Source: Camillea tinctor (taxonomy: Eukaryota; Ascomycota; Sordariomycetes; Xylariales; Xylariaceae). From it: a DNA stretch of 64,000 nt. Under the pieces are notes generated by a model. The model had not been told where the DNA came from, searched no databases, and was given only the letters and a program-made list of their open reading frames with translations. How positions within the stretch are numbered: the first letter of the stretch is position 1; each line of letters begins with the position of its first letter. Made by a program: the position numbers and the translations under genes. Location of the stretch: positions 496,001 through 560,000 of the forward strand of contig MU394071.1 in the NCBI GenBank assembly GCA_022578605.1, written 5' to 3'. Positions 12,301 to 25,600 of this stretch are shown here, one piece after another.

Positions 12301-15300
12301 GTTATACATGGTACTAAAAACTCTAGTACCAACTCTTATTGTTAGGCGTACCATCATCATAACGGTTTATTATGTCAGGGAAATTAGATCATTAAATATG
12401 TGAGATAGAGGTAGTGTTTCTATGTATAAGTAACGATATCACAGATAGCTGCAGTCCCAGTTTGTCGTACAACAGCATCATGGTTACCCAAACTATTGCT
12501 TAGCCAGTCGTGACACATGGATAGTCTTCGCAAGTAAGACTCTGCATCTATTACTGCATAGGGCACCAGCCTTGGTTCTCTACTTCACAACAGCGCAAGC
12601 CGTTAGCTATTCGTAAATACCGGAAACGCTACTCTAGGACGCAGCCTACAACCTCTTATATATTCCAGACGGGAGGACGATAGTCATGTCGTTTTACAAT
12701 TCATCCACTGAGTTATATTCCAGATACATGGTTCTGTTGCACGGCGACGGTTGTGAATCAGCATGGTCGCACATGGTATTTGGTATTACTACATACTCAG
12801 CAGTCAGATATTAAGGATAGTCAATGTGTATAAAGGTTTGTTTTTTAAATGTATTAATAACTTTTCTGATAGAGGCCAAGATGGACACAGAAAGCTAAGG
12901 TATATCATATTTATCGTGAGCGTTTCTTTGCCCCCTTAAAGAGGGAGAGGGGTTACTTCCTAGGGTTCTTGTCATAAATAGCGATTTCGCGAATATGATG
13001 CTACAAGATGGAACCATGGTATAACCCTTATCTTACGAGGAGGAGATACCTAACCTAGTGCTTATTCCCAATTCTATTATAACCATTTGCTACCTACTTT
13101 CTATTTCCTCACAATGGTACACCCCTTTTCACTCACTTCATATATGCTTGCTAATGACAAATATGAGTTACTTTCTTTGATGATAGTATTTGATCACATA
13201 TACGAGTTAAATCGGCAGATTCGACCTAACATACCTCGAGGTCTCCTTGAAATCCAGTAGGGTTATGGGGTCCAACTACTAGTTTTATACAGCAACGAGA
13301 ATTCTACGCTCTCTTTTTTAATACTCTTTCCTCAAACCTAGTGAATATCAATAGCCATACAAGTATTAAGGGCCCTGTAGAAGTGCATGGCCTTAGCCAT
13401 AAACGCCAATTATACCTTCCTTGGAAACACTACGACCTTGACGTATTGTCCAGTGGGGTGGGTTAGGTCAGAGGGCATGAGACCATATCCATTCTCACAA
13501 ATTATTCAAGCGCAATTCAGTAAACTTAGTATGACGAAAACCTGAGTCTCAGTTCTGTTGTGAGATCTATGCTGATAATATAACAGCTTACTCTATACTC
13601 AGGCTTTACTTTTCTACTACACCACTCAGAGCTCTCATGAACCCAAAAAGGAAACCACCTCTAACGGCTTTACGTCTTGAGAACGGATCGTTTTAGTCGA
13701 AGTTTACGTCACCCCAAGACAGAATCTCACTGTAAACTGGCGATAAACAATCGTTAAGGCCCCGAGACTCCGAAAGAATTTTTATCTCGCATAATATAAC
13801 CTACTTTCCATTGATGGGTGTTGTATAGGAACTAATTGGACTTTGGTAATTAGTGTTCGCCTTTAACAGAAATTCATAGTGGGTGTATACTTCATTGTCT
13901 ATTCGAATAGTGCCATATCGTCCTAAAGTGCAATTTTCGTGCACACATGACTCCTTATAAAACATTCAAAGGGGATGCCTTCCTCTCGGACGATTCTAAT
14001 GATCCAGCATCTCAACGCATAGCTATCCATTCCTCTTCTAGAACAAAGTCAATGTGCTAAAGAGATGACTGCATACAGTAGGACTGTCCACTAGGGGAAA
14101 ACCACGACTCTGAAATGACACCCCCGTTAAGGATTTGGTGTAAGCAGCCAAGTCCCGTATAAGCACAACTTATACCGGTAAGTAAACGCGGGCGGGGTTT
14201 GGGTACATCCTGACAAAGCATCTCAAGGTATAAGAGAGTTTCAATTATGTGTGAATCGTAGGCTTATGTGCTTCTTATTTTAAGGCGTAAACATGCTCTA
14301 TGGTAAAGTTTCGCAAGTGTACGCACATAAGAACAGTTTTAAACACAACTTAGCTAGACTGTGTCGATCCTAAGGATTTTGAACATTTAGATACAACCCA
14401 ATGCCTTGTACCTGTGGAGTAAATAAGTTCATACTTCATGACATCTCAGATGACTACATGAGATGAATTACTGAAATCGGTAACGGCTCCTTATTTTATG
14501 CCGGAATCAGCTTAATAATTTTCCGGCTTTCAACAACAGCTCCTTGATATTCCCGCCGGAGACGGCGGTTGTCCCGGCATCTATTAAGACCCTATATAAG
14601 TGCGCTTTTTCGGGTAGTGATATGACGATCGTCTCAATGAGGTGTATGGTAAAGACATGACTAATAAGGGCACTCGCGGAGGAACTAAACCCTTCATGTT
14701 CACAACAACTACCCATCCGAGTATCTTTGATTACACTTTGTTGTACACCATTATAGTCGCTTCTACTATATAATATACGGGACTTGAAAAGCGACAAGAT
14801 ACTTGGCAAATAATCAGCTTACAATTCATGCACATGGAGATATGGCTTCGGTTCGAATCTACCCAAGGCTGAAGATATAGTGAAAATCAACTATTATCTT
14901 GGGCCCAAAACTATACCCACTTCCCTTAACCATTCTAGAGGTCCAATTATTTGATCAAATTCATAATTGCATCTTAGCCGGATGGTTTTAGTATTTATAC
15001 CGGATGGGTAAACTTAAAGGCAATTTCTGTTACATCTATTCGTGCCTGACCAACATGCTCATACATGCCTATATGGCCGGTATATGTCGGCCGCCAGATG
15101 ATGACATTTTGGGTCAATCAGCTTATGCATATTTGATTGAGTCGTTATCTTGCTTATGCCTATAGGGTAACAACGGTTATACATAATTCTTGGGGAGTTG
15201 AATCCTCCAAAACTCCGTTCATGATAAATACGTAATAGCACATACGCCACTATCACGATACAGCGATGGCTGTCTCCAATAACGAAGCCTGTCAATACTT

Positions 15301-15546
15301 GGAGATAAACGGGACGATGCATCATGTAAGTTGTCGGGCCGTATGTATACTTATTATTAAAGCCATCGTATAGGTAATACATCAACGTAGTAGTATTTAA
15401 CCCCATAAACCCCCCCTCTCCCCACAAGTCAAGACTGGAAACAGTATACAGAGAAATATAAGATAGATACAATAGGCAATACACTCTCGTATTGCTGTGC
15501 CACAAATTAGCTGATTCGAAAAAAGACTAAAGAGAGAAAAAAAATC
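6377..15546. other. 9.2-kb gene-poor region
   Basis: I can support no gene in this stretch. All reading frames are short, lack the GC-rich third positions of neighbouring genes, and show no recognisable domain or conserved splice structure. Base composition is intermediate, with the part from about 11450 to 15500 lower in G+C than the flanks but nowhere near the AT-rich blocks. Low-complexity tracts include a CA repeat (about 6812-6828) and a G-run followed by A-rich purine sequence (11586-11644). It may be decayed repeat or ordinary intergenic DNA. Confidence 0.55.
11586..11647 (+). repeat. Poly-purine low-complexity tract (G run then AAAAGAAA repeats)
   Basis: A run of ten or so G residues is followed by about 50 bases of repeated AAAAGAAA-type sequence ending in another G cluster. 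It is a simple purine tract. No function is implied. Confidence 0.8.
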
Positions 15547-17518
15547 ATGCCGCACCCAGAGACATCAGCACGAATTAGCAACTTGCGGAAAGTGGTTGAG
15601 CTCCTAGCCACCAATTCTGAGAAACTGATTGCGGAATGGGAGAAGCTACCAGACGACCGCTACCCGCACTACGGGACGGATATTCCCAGCCATGAGGCCT
15701 ACAACGCCGGCTTGGTCATAAAGGCCGCGATGGGCTCGATCGAAGAGCTCACGAGCAAGCCGACTATTCGTCTACGTATGTGCGCGCGCGGGGAGCATGA
15801 TTAATTGCGCTCGTTACTTCTTTTCTTCTCCCGACCTATTCTTTTGTTCTATGATCTACTAACAACCTATGTTTTCTCTTATCCCCATAATTATAGTCGA
15901 GGTGGCATGGTCGCACATAAATGCCCGGTGCTTGCACATGGCGGCGGAGCTACACGTTGCAGATATTCTGGCCGAAGGCGGTGATGAAGGCGTTAGTATC
16001 GACACGCTCAGTGAGAAGATCGGCATCGAGAAGCACAAATTAAGTACAACAACCCTTTCCTTCTTTAGTCTGAAAAAAAGACTATCATTAGATGTGTTGT
16101 GACTGACAGGGGCCATGCCTTCTTGTTTTTGCGCGTTGAAGCTCGCATCATGCGGGCTCTAGCTTCCGACCATATCTTCCGCCAGGTCGGGCCAGACAGC
16201 TTCGCAAACAACATCATCTCGCAAGCCATGGTGGACGACGAGCCAGTCCGTTCCTGGGTAGCTTTACAGTAACTTAGCTCCATCCCCTGTTTTCCCCCTT
16301 TTCTTCTTCCCCCCTACCTTTACCCCTTCACCCCCTTAGCCACACAAACCGCTACCCAGCCAGCGAGCTAACTCCACCCCCCAAGGGGCCTCTCGAACTT
16401 CTCCGCGGTCGACCACCTCCCAGCAACCCTTCTCGACCCCGTAGCCGGCCCCAGCTACGAAGTGACAGCCACGGCATTCAACCGGGCGGTCGGGACGGAG
16501 CTGAGCTTCTTCGACTGGCTGACGGGCAAAGTGCCCGCGTCGGAAGCGACGTCGTACTACCGGCCCGCGACGCAGCACCCGCGCTACGTCGCCCACGCCA
16601 ACGGCGCAGCGAAAGCTAACCAAGCAGAGAAAGACGAGGAGCTCGTGTTCCGCCCCGAAGAAGCCCTCTTCAACGCCGCCATGTTCGGCTCCGGCCGCGT
16701 CACGGGTACCTCGCACGTGTACGATTACCCCTGGGGGGACCTGGGGCGGAACGCGACTGTGGTCGACGTCGGCGGTGGAGTGGGTACGTAGACCAACCCC
16801 CCCATTCTCTCCTACCCTCTCCGCTAACCCCTCCCAGGCGGCTTCGCCATGCAGCTCTGCGCAGCGTACCCGTCGCTCCGGTTCATCGTGCAAGACCAGC
16901 CGGCGATGATCGCCGGGGCCCCGGGCGTGTGGCAGGAGACGCAGCCTGGGGCTCTGGCGTCCGGCCGCGCGACGCTGATGGCGCACGACTTCTTCGCGCC
17001 GAACCCGGTGAAGGGCGCGGATGTGTACTGGTTCCGGCACGTGCTGTAAGCCGTTCCCCCTTAGCCCCTAAACCTAACCTCGTAACCTTCAAACACTTAT
17101 GCCATATAGCCACAACTGGCCCGACAAAGACGCGACCCGCATCCTCTCGGGCATAACCCCCTCGATGGGGCCCTCGTCGCGCGTTCTCCTCGCCGAGCAC
17201 GTGACGTTTCCCCCTTTTTCCTCCTCTCCCCCCTCCCCCCCTTCCACCACGACCACCAACCCCAAAGCCGCCGCCGCCACCACCGCCCCGCACTCTCCCG
17301 CCCCCGCGCCCTCCCCGCTGCTCGCTAACTACGGGCGCGCGTCCACCTTCAGCAACCAAGACGACCTGCTGATGCTGACGCTGTTCAACTCGATCGAGCG
17401 CACGCCGGCCGAGTACCAGTCCGTGATCGAGGGTGCCGGGCTGCGGCTGGTGAAGATCTGGCCCTGCCGGAGCCCCGTGAGCATTATCGAGTGTCGGCTT
17501 GCCGGAGTTTCGGATTGA
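15547..17518 (+). CDS. SAM-dependent O-methyltransferase (COMT-like, class II)
   Basis: Six exons (15547-15775, 15897-16043, 16142-16268, 16386-16783, 16838-17045, 17110-17518) splice in frame to 505 residues. The order is that of fungal secondary-metabolism O-methyltransferases: a helical N-terminal dimerisation part, a winged-helix-like segment (about 80-170), then a Rossmann SAM-binding fold with VVDVGGGVGG (293-302), an acidic QDQP strand, and the catalytic-base motif LHNWPD with His371. The C-terminal RTPAEY and PCRSPVSIIE blocks also fit. It would transfer a methyl group from SAM to a hydroxyl of a small aromatic substrate, which cannot be named. A Pro/Ser/Thr/Ala-rich insert (404-440) lengthens the protein beyond the usual 400-470 residues. 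No polyketide synthase, P450 or other pathway gene lies nearby, so it stands alone here. Confidence 0.88.
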
Positions 17519-18462
17519 AAAGCTAGGTAAGGAAAGTAGGAAAGAAAAAGAGGGATAGGGAAGAAGCGGGAGGTAGGAGGGTAAGAAGGAGGAGGGAGGA
17601 GGAGGAGGAGAGGGGTGAGATGCTTAACCTGGTTAGATATTGTGAAGAACGTCATGAGGGAGAAATAAATAGGGGATTCTCTTTGTAGAGAAAAGGAAAA
17701 AAGAGAAGCTCAACCTTCTAAGGTAGTCTGGTCTGGAGCTAATCTAGTCAGTTTATGAACTTATAAGACTTGAGTTGGGTAGTTGAAAGCTGTAATAACT
17801 GATGCACAGTTGATACCTACAAGAAACCTCAGATCTACCATCAGATAGCAGCACCTTCAAGCATCGTACCTAAGAATTTGACACCTATCAAGCAACAGAA
17901 ATGAAAATACTTTGCAATTTGTATGTATTAACCCATTCTCCTAACTCACTGCTAGCTAAAGTTGTACACGCGGAACTAAAGAATTTGGATTTTTTTCTTT
18001 TTCTTTTAAAGGAAAAAAAAGCAACGCCTTTGTGACCCTTAAGAATGATGATTTCGAGCCTACCCAGCGACTTTTACCCCATGAGGAAGAAATCATCCGC
18101 AAACCAATCTCACTCCAATGAGCACCCAACCCAACCCAGCAGCTATGACGTTGCCCTGTCTTCTCCCAAGACAGTTCTGTTGAGCACTCGTTCCCCTCGG
18201 ATGGTGCTATGAAAAAACCACGTGCGTCTCCTCGTCAAAGATGTAACCTGTCATCTGCGATGTCACCATGCACCAGAATTGAAATGACGAATGGATCTGA
18301 ATAGTGAAAAGCTTCGGAAAGATAACTCCTAGCACCTGCCTCCGTGACCATGCTCACTGCTATTTGGGGCGGAAGAGAACGTATAGCTGGAACTTCCAGC
18401 TGCATGTTTCTGTATGTTTTGTATATGACCACCCAAAAGGATGGTCATCGACCTGAGATGGT
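17519..18462. other. Intergenic region between O-methyltransferase and ARS2 3' ends
   Basis: The two flanking genes converge here. Purine-rich sequence (17520-17640) follows the methyltransferase stop. No further gene, RNA or repeat is recognisable. Confidence 0.6.
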
Positions 18463-21308
18463 TTAGTAGTTGAGTTCACCACCTCCTCCACCAGCGACGT
18501 GGTCTAAGTCTTCGTAGCTCTTCAAGCTGCGGCCTTGGACGGCTTCACGGGGACCAACAGCTGCACCGCCGGCAGCGCCATCACCCCATCGTCCAGCGCC
18601 CCCTCTACCGCGACCGGCACCTTGGCCGTCTGCTCCCCAACGGCTTTGCTGCTGGCGCCTGTCGTAAGGCCCGGAGCGATTCTGGTATCGGCCGGCTCCA
18701 CCAGGGCCACCACGACGGATCGGTCCACTACCACGTTCATCGCCGGCTCCAGGAGTCCAGCCCGCCGCTGGTACGGTGTTATTACCGGCAAATAAAGGCA
18801 TTCCTGGAATATTAGGGAACCCGGGGAAAGTCGGCATCATATTGTTCACAGCAAAATTTTGCAAATTAAATCCTCGTGGAGTGCCCTGTTGCGTCTGGCC
18901 GTTGGCAGGAGGGAAATGGCCATTGCTGTTCGCATCGGTCCTAGACGGGGCAATGTGCGCCGGGTCGAGAACGTACGCGTTGATGAGATCAAACTAGAAT
19001 TCATCGTAAGCCTAGCTGGTTCGGGGTTGGGGGAGAAGTATCATCTTACCTCTTGTTTCATGCTCTCCAGCCACTCCGCATGCCGTTTCTCGACATGTTT
19101 CTTCCAAAAATGTTCTTCCTTAAACAACTTTGTGCACTCCGGAACCTTGCATCGATACTTATGCTCGTCCTCTTGTTTGACAAATTTCGCAAGTTCATCG
19201 CTCAAAGCTTCCTCGGTAGGCTTGCCGCCAAGTTTCTTGACATCTACCGAGTCGGGCTCCAAAATCTGCATGATTTTGTCCTCAAACGTTTTAACCCACT
19301 TGTAGGCCCGTTCCAGTTGCTGCTCAGACTTGGATGAAGCATTGCGGAATTTACGATCACCTTCAGTAGCTTCTCCTTCCTCTTCTTCCTTGGCATCATT
19401 TCGCTTCTTCGATGGAAAGGGATCGCCGTTAGCACTTGCACGTGCCACGTTCTTGGCAGCAGAGGATAAGGTACTTCTGGGACGGCGAAGATGGCCACCG
19501 GGACACTTCCGGGTCAACTCGTGGATGGAGTCGCTCTCAAATACGCAGAAAAAGCAAAAATTGAAGACACGGCGGAGGTACTCTATCATAAGATCGAGCT
19601 GCTTCTTTTTCATCAACAGGTCCTCGTCATCAACCTCATCATCAACTACTCCTTCCTCATCCGATTCGCCCATTTCGCCCTCTTCACCCTCATCCATAGC
19701 TTCATCAAAGTCAAGGTTGCGTTCCTTCTTGACCTTCTTAACAGGCGATGTTGGCCCAGTCGGTTGAAGGCTGCCAGCATTCCGTAGCGCTTCCACCCGC
19801 TCCTCAATTCTGAGCGTAGCGTTGAAGTCAGACCCGAAGTCATCCTCAAACTTATTGACAAGCCGCTGAACCAATGTTAAATCCTTCTCAATTCTCTCGG
19901 GGGCTGAGAAGAGATCCCACAAAGCTTTCTTGCGGGGGTTGCTGGGCGGGTTATGTACGCCAACGTGGCAAACAAAGTCACCACGCACTTCATCTTTGAC
20001 GGTCTTACCATTCACAGCTTCAAGAGCCTTATCGGCAGTTGACACTGGGGCCGGCGACTTGACCTCGACATCTCCATCAGTATCCTTAGGATCGGGTCGG
20101 TCTACTGGCACAGCTGACTCGGAAGCAGGGTGAAGCATGACCCATCCCATGCGATGGTATCTCTTGCTGGGGTTTGGGTCGCTCAGAGACAACCACTTGA
20201 AGCCGCCTTCTTCCTCCCCAAGATGCTCCTTGCAGAACGCCTCCAGATTTTGCCGGCTAACGTGAGGAGCAATAGTCTTTATAAGCAGTGTTGGCTGGTA
20301 CAAGTTCTCGTCTCGGAGGTCGTTGCCATTGGCGGGTACCAAATCGCCAACACCGAGAACTTCATTCGCAGCCGTGGCTTCACCTTCTTCTTTCTCAACT
20401 ACACCACCTGCTCCATTACTCTCGCTTTTGGGGATCCCTTCGAGGGAGAAGTCGTCGAAAGTGCCAGATTCTAGATCCTGTTCCCACTGGTTGTAGGCTC
20501 CACGCCGGAAATCGTTGATTTGAGCGCGTAGAGCATCGCGTACCTCGGGAACATATCGTTCTCGGAACCACTGCTCCTTCTTATGCTCAGCAACGAAGCT
20601 TCTAGCCATCTTTGCCTGCAGCTCTTCTCTGTACGAATCATAGGCGGCCTGGATCTTGGCCTTTTCCTTGTCACGATCCTCTTGAGTTTCTCTGGCTCGC
20701 GGGGCCGGTTCGCGTCGTCGGCCAGTGCGCGTACGCTCTTTCTCTTCCTTAATCTTTTCGTTGGCCCTCCACCACTCGCCAAAGTACGAAAATCCAACCT
20801 GGAACGGCAATTTGACAGGATCTGCCAACGGATTAACAGCCGGCGCGGGGGGCTGGTTGGCAGTCTGACCAGGGACATAGCGATCGATGTTGGCTGGAGG
20901 GGAATTGATACGGCGGCGGTCCTCTCGCTCGCGGGTGCCCGCATATTCGTCCCTAGGACCACGTGCCCTTGGTTCATACCTATCTACAGGGAGAGGAGAA
21001 CGGGATCGGTTACGACGGTTGCGGTCGAAGCCTGTGACAGTTAGTTGCGTGTCCCAAAATTAATGATATGAGTGGACACTGTATATATAGCTATATGCAG
21101 CCAATAACAAATGGAAAATAGCATGCCAACAGTACAGTACAGTTAGACCGTATGCATATGCTGATAATGAAATAAATAGGCACGCACCAGGAGAACGTCC
21201 ACGGTAGAAATTGTCACGGGCCTCTTCCTTCACCCGTTCGTCGCGGCCGTTCCAGGTGCGATCGACTGGGGAACGACCCGAACCATCGCGATAAGAATAC
21301 GAATCCAT
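18463..21308 (-). CDS. ARS2: ARS2/SERRATE family zinc-finger protein
   Basis: Three exons on the minus strand (21308-21188, 21031-19050, 18993-18463) give an 877-residue protein. The N-terminus is Arg/Ser/Asp-rich (RSRSP, RGRSP). It is followed by the family's DUF3546-like block with PFQVGFSYFGEWW and the Lys/Glu-rich helix, an RRM-like middle (APHVSRQNLEAFCKEHLG), an acidic patch, and the conserved FCVFESDSIHELTRKCPGGH segment. A C2H2-type finger follows (Cys668, Cys673, His686, His691). The last exon encodes an Arg/Gly-rich tail. The family links the nuclear cap-binding complex to RNA processing and decay. Fission yeast Pir2 is the closest well-studied fungal member. Introns are 156 nt (21032-21187) and 56 nt (18994-19049). 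The first exon is short (40 codons), and its junction restores frame exactly, which supports the ATG at 21308. Confidence 0.92.
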
Positions 21309-22676
21309 CTTACGCGTTTCGAAAGGTGATATGGGTTGGCGATGGGATGGTCTGTAGCCTTAGCAGGGGAAAGAGGCGGTCGGCAGATGATATAGGAAGT
21401 AGATCGATGAGTGAGTTGGTTGGATAGTTGGAAGTGGCTGGGGGGAAATGGTTTGTCGCTCGTCAGGTAATGCCAATTAATTGTGGAAAGATCTGTTGCC
21501 TAATGTTTGGCGATGCGATTGCGGTTAGAGAAATCATTCTGGTAATGTTTGGAGAGAAGTGATGATAGAAGGTGTAATGTGGCATGAAGACGATGATGAA
21601 GAAGAAGAAGGGATACGCTATAGACAAGCGGAATCGAGAGAGAAGAAGGGTAAGGAGAAGGACGAGTTCGTAGTATTTTTTGTTAAAGAAAAGAAAAATA
21701 GTATGATTTGACCAGAGCAATAGGCTCGGCAAGAAACAAACAAAAAGGTAAGAAAGTTTTTTTTTCTCTTTTTTTAAATAAATGTTTGCTGGTGGTTTGT
21801 TGAAAGAAAAGAAAAAATGGATGCTATCAAGAAGCGAAGGGGAGATGATATTTATTAGAGGGAGATGAGGTTGAGGTTGAGGTTGAGGTTGAGGTTTGAG
21901 GTTGAGAGAGGTAGAAAGTCAGGTTGGGAGGGTAGCACTCAATAGGCAAAGGGGGCAAGATATTATTTCATTTGGATGATGGAAGGGGAACCATTGACAA
22001 GAAAATGGTGATGAGAAAAAAGGATAGACGAACTGTGGAAGAAAAATGATTCACTGGTAAGGATGCGAAGTCCCAAGCTGCATATCTGGTAGACTCCGAG
22101 AAGAACGAAGACCAGCTTTTTGACTGGAAGGTGAACAAAGGAAGAAAGGAAGGTCGGGTTTCTTGTCTCCGGGTTGGTTCTAAAAGTTAAGAGAGATTGA
22201 GAGAGAGAGAGAGTTGAGAGGCGCGTCTTACCGAGTTACACCATTGAATTGTGGCTGAGTTTTGGGTATGTGCACGGACCAAGAAAGGTACCTACCTAAG
22301 TTAGACAGCTAGAGTAGTACCTTACCTAGGTAGTTATAGACTAGTAACTAGGTACATACATAGGCAGTGTAACAATGCAGGAGAGCTTTATTATTTAGGT
22401 AGAAGGAGGATCATCCAGATCTAGGAGAGAAAACCGTAGCCCGTTTATCATCGATGATTGGTCAATTGAGCAAGAATTCACCTGGTCAGCCGGGAACTGG
22501 GGAAACCCTTCCAACTACACTACGTACCTAGGTACACCACCTAGGTATGCCACATGACACGAGCCTGAGCTTAGTAGCTTGGGATGTTAAGCTACCTAAC
22601 GCATCAGCTAAGCAGAGCACGTGACCTCCAAGTCCCGTACACCTTTCAACCAGATAGAGGCACCTACCTGTCATAC
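21309..22676. other. Upstream region of ARS2 up to transposon B
   Basis: No gene is supported. The stretch holds the presumed ARS2 promoter, purine-rich tracts, a GAGGTT hexamer repeat (21867-21896), an AG run (about 22198-22213) and two TACCTAGGTA palindromes (22323-22332 and 22525-22534). Confidence 0.6.
21867..21896 (+). repeat. Tandem hexanucleotide repeat (GAGGTT)5
   Basis: Five perfect copies of GAGGTT are followed by an imperfect copy to about 21905. The array lies about 560 bp upstream of the ARS2 start. It is not the fungal telomere repeat (TTAGGG). Confidence 0.9.
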
Positions 22677-22679
22677 TTA

Positions 22680-25600
22680 GGGGCTGTCTTCGTAATTCAG
22701 CAAAACCATGCTTATTACCCATAAGCTGCTTATTTAACAAAGCGTTTTCGAAAAAAAGCAGCTAAGCCTTACACGATTTCCTAATAAAAATGCTGCTAAA
22801 TTTCCACATTGATTAATTTAATAAATATACGTAAAATAGCTTAATAAATCTTTAAGCTAACTAGCTATTAAATATTAGCTTATTTAATGCTTTTTTTTAT
22901 TTTAAGTTATACGTTTTATTATAAATAAAGCTATTTATAGCCTATTTTTAAACTTTTAAACTAATTAATTAAGTTTTAAAAAGTTTAAAAACTATTTAAT
23001 AAGTTTTTATATAAGTTAAGTTTTTTTATAATTGCTAAAAAAGCTTTATAGCTAATTAAAAAAATTAATTAACTTTTTTTTAATACTTTTTAAGTTTTTT
23101 ACTATTATTTTTATTATAGCGTATTTTATATAACTATTTAATAATAAATATATTACATTAAATATATAAACGCTATATAATTGCTTTAATTGCTATAATT
23201 TTAATATTAAGTATTAAACAATACTTAAAACAAAACTATATATATATTAAATAAACTAACAATTTAACATATATATAGCATTTATTATTAAAAAGTAAAA
23301 AACGATTTTAATAAGTATATTAAATATTAAAATATATTTATAAAGCTTTATAAAAATAGCTAATAATTTACGTAAATTTAAAAAGTATATAAAATATTAA
23401 TATTAATAAAAAACTTACTATTTTTTTTTATATTACGGCTTAAAAATTTTTATTTAAAATAACTAAAAAAAAATTTAAAAAAAATAAAAATACTATATTA
23501 ATTAGCTTTTATAACATATTAAACTTATTAATTATATTAATTAAATATAATATTAAATTAATTTTTTAAACTACTTACTTAAAAATAATAAATAATTTAA
23601 AGTTTTTTTTATATTTTATATATTATTTAAGTGCTATAAATAAGTTTTATTTTTTAATTAAAATTATTAATTAGCAAAATACTTAAATTAACTGTTATAA
23701 AAAATATTAATTAATATATTAACTATATATAATTTTAATAAAAAGTTTATATATATTTTAGCTAGTTAAAAAAAGTTTATAAATAATTTTAAAATTTTTA
23801 ATAACGCTATAGATTTTAATTAGTTAATAATTCTTAAAAACTATTATATTTTAAAAAATGCTAACTTTATTAGCAAAAAAAAAATATTTACTTTATATTA
23901 TAATGTATAATATTATTTATAAAAGTTTATTAAAATTAAAATAAAGCTAAAAATTAAAAAAAAGCTATATAACTTTAAATACTTTAAATTACGTAATATA
24001 ATTAAAAAAGCGTTTAAGCAATAAAAAAGTATTTTTCATATTTTTAAGCAATTTTCATTTATATATATTAATACTTAAATTAAAATAATATATGCAATAA
24101 TAGCAATATATAACTTTTTATTAAACTATAATAATATAATTAATAATATACTAATTAAAATTAACCTTAATACGCATATAAACAATAAAAATAACTTTAT
24201 ATAACTAAAAAAAAAAAGCAAAATAAATTCGTTAATATTTACTATAAAAAATTAAAAAGCTATTGCAATATAAAAAGCATATATAAAATATATAATATAA
24301 AAAAATATATATATAAATAAATATGTAAATATAATAAATTTAAAGCTAAAATAACGTAAATTAACTAATATAATTAGCGTTATAGTTAATAGTAAATTTT
24401 TTAAATTTATAAAATAATTTGCAAAATAATTAATAAATTATTATTATTATAACTAACTTAATTGTAATTATATTTGCAGTTTATACATTAAAATACACAT
24501 ATATTTACATTTTTTTTAATATTTATAATATAAAAAAAGTTTATAAAAATTTATATATATATTATTATATACTTAATTTATTACGTATTTTAATTTTAAA
24601 AAAAATAAATAATAATTAAATTTTTAATAATAGTTTAAAAAAACAACATTAAATATAATAAAACTAATAAAATTTACTTTTATTTATTACAATTTAATTT
24701 ATTTAACTTTATAGCTTAAATAATTAAAAATAAAAACAATACTTTTTAAATTTTAAAGCTTATTAATACTTTTATTTTTATTAAGTTTAATACTATTATT
24801 TTTATACTTATTAACAAATTAATAGTTTATTTTATTATTTACTTTTAATATTACTTTTTAAATCGTTACAAAACCTTTTAAATAATTTATTTAACTAATA
24901 TTATAATTAAATTTTTTTAATTACATATATTTATTATAATTAATTATTTTTAATTAAATATAAATTTATTTAAGCTTTTTTACTTAACATTTTAAAATTT
25001 TTTAATATGCTTTATTATTAATATTTTTAAAATAATATTTATTTAACGTTTTAATAGCTTTATTATAGTTATTTTAATTGTTATTATAATATAACGCTGT
25101 TGCTATTTTATTAAAACCTTTATAAATTATTTTGCTTTTTAATTTATGTATATTTTGTTGTTTAAATAATAAAGTTTTTATTTTTTTATAAAACTGCTTT
25201 TATTTATAGCTAAATTTTACAAAAAGCTTTTTTATATTAAAAAATTTAATATTAAATAAATTTATATTATTTAATTTTTTTAAAATAAATATAAAAGTAG
25301 CAATAAGCTTTTTAAAATAAAAACTTTAAGCGTTAAAGCCTATAACTTAAAAGTTACTTTTTTAAATCTTTTTATAAAAGTCCTAATTTTTAATATATTT
25401 ATTTTTAAACTTATTAGCTTTTAAATAACTTACTATATAAATATTAATAATATTAAAGTTTTTAAAAATAGTTTTTTTTTTTATTTTAATTAAAGCCATT
25501 AATAGTTAATAAAACATATTAAGCTTATATTACTTTTTTAATATAATTATACTTATTTTTAACTTATTTTTAAGTAATATTAATTTTAAAATAATATATT

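Noticed and set aside
14507..14809. Minus-strand frame of 100 residues in the gene-poor region
   Set aside because: No family resemblance that I can defend and no coding bias; it is probably chance.
14845..14870. B-box-like GGTTCGAATCT on the plus strand
   Set aside because: The flanking bases do not pair into a T-stem and there is no upstream A-box or anticodon arm.
15059..15505. Minus-strand frame of 148 residues just upstream of the O-methyltransferase
   Set aside because: It starts 41 bp from the methyltransferase ATG, lacks GC-rich third positions and has no recognisable domain or splice partner.
16336..17040. Minus-strand frame of 234 residues opposite the O-methyltransferase
   Set aside because: It is an antisense shadow of GC-rich coding DNA; the spliced plus-strand product matches a known enzyme family across its length.
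21867..21905. GAGGTT array considered as interstitial telomere repeat
   Set aside because: The unit is not TTAGGG/CCCTAA in either strand.
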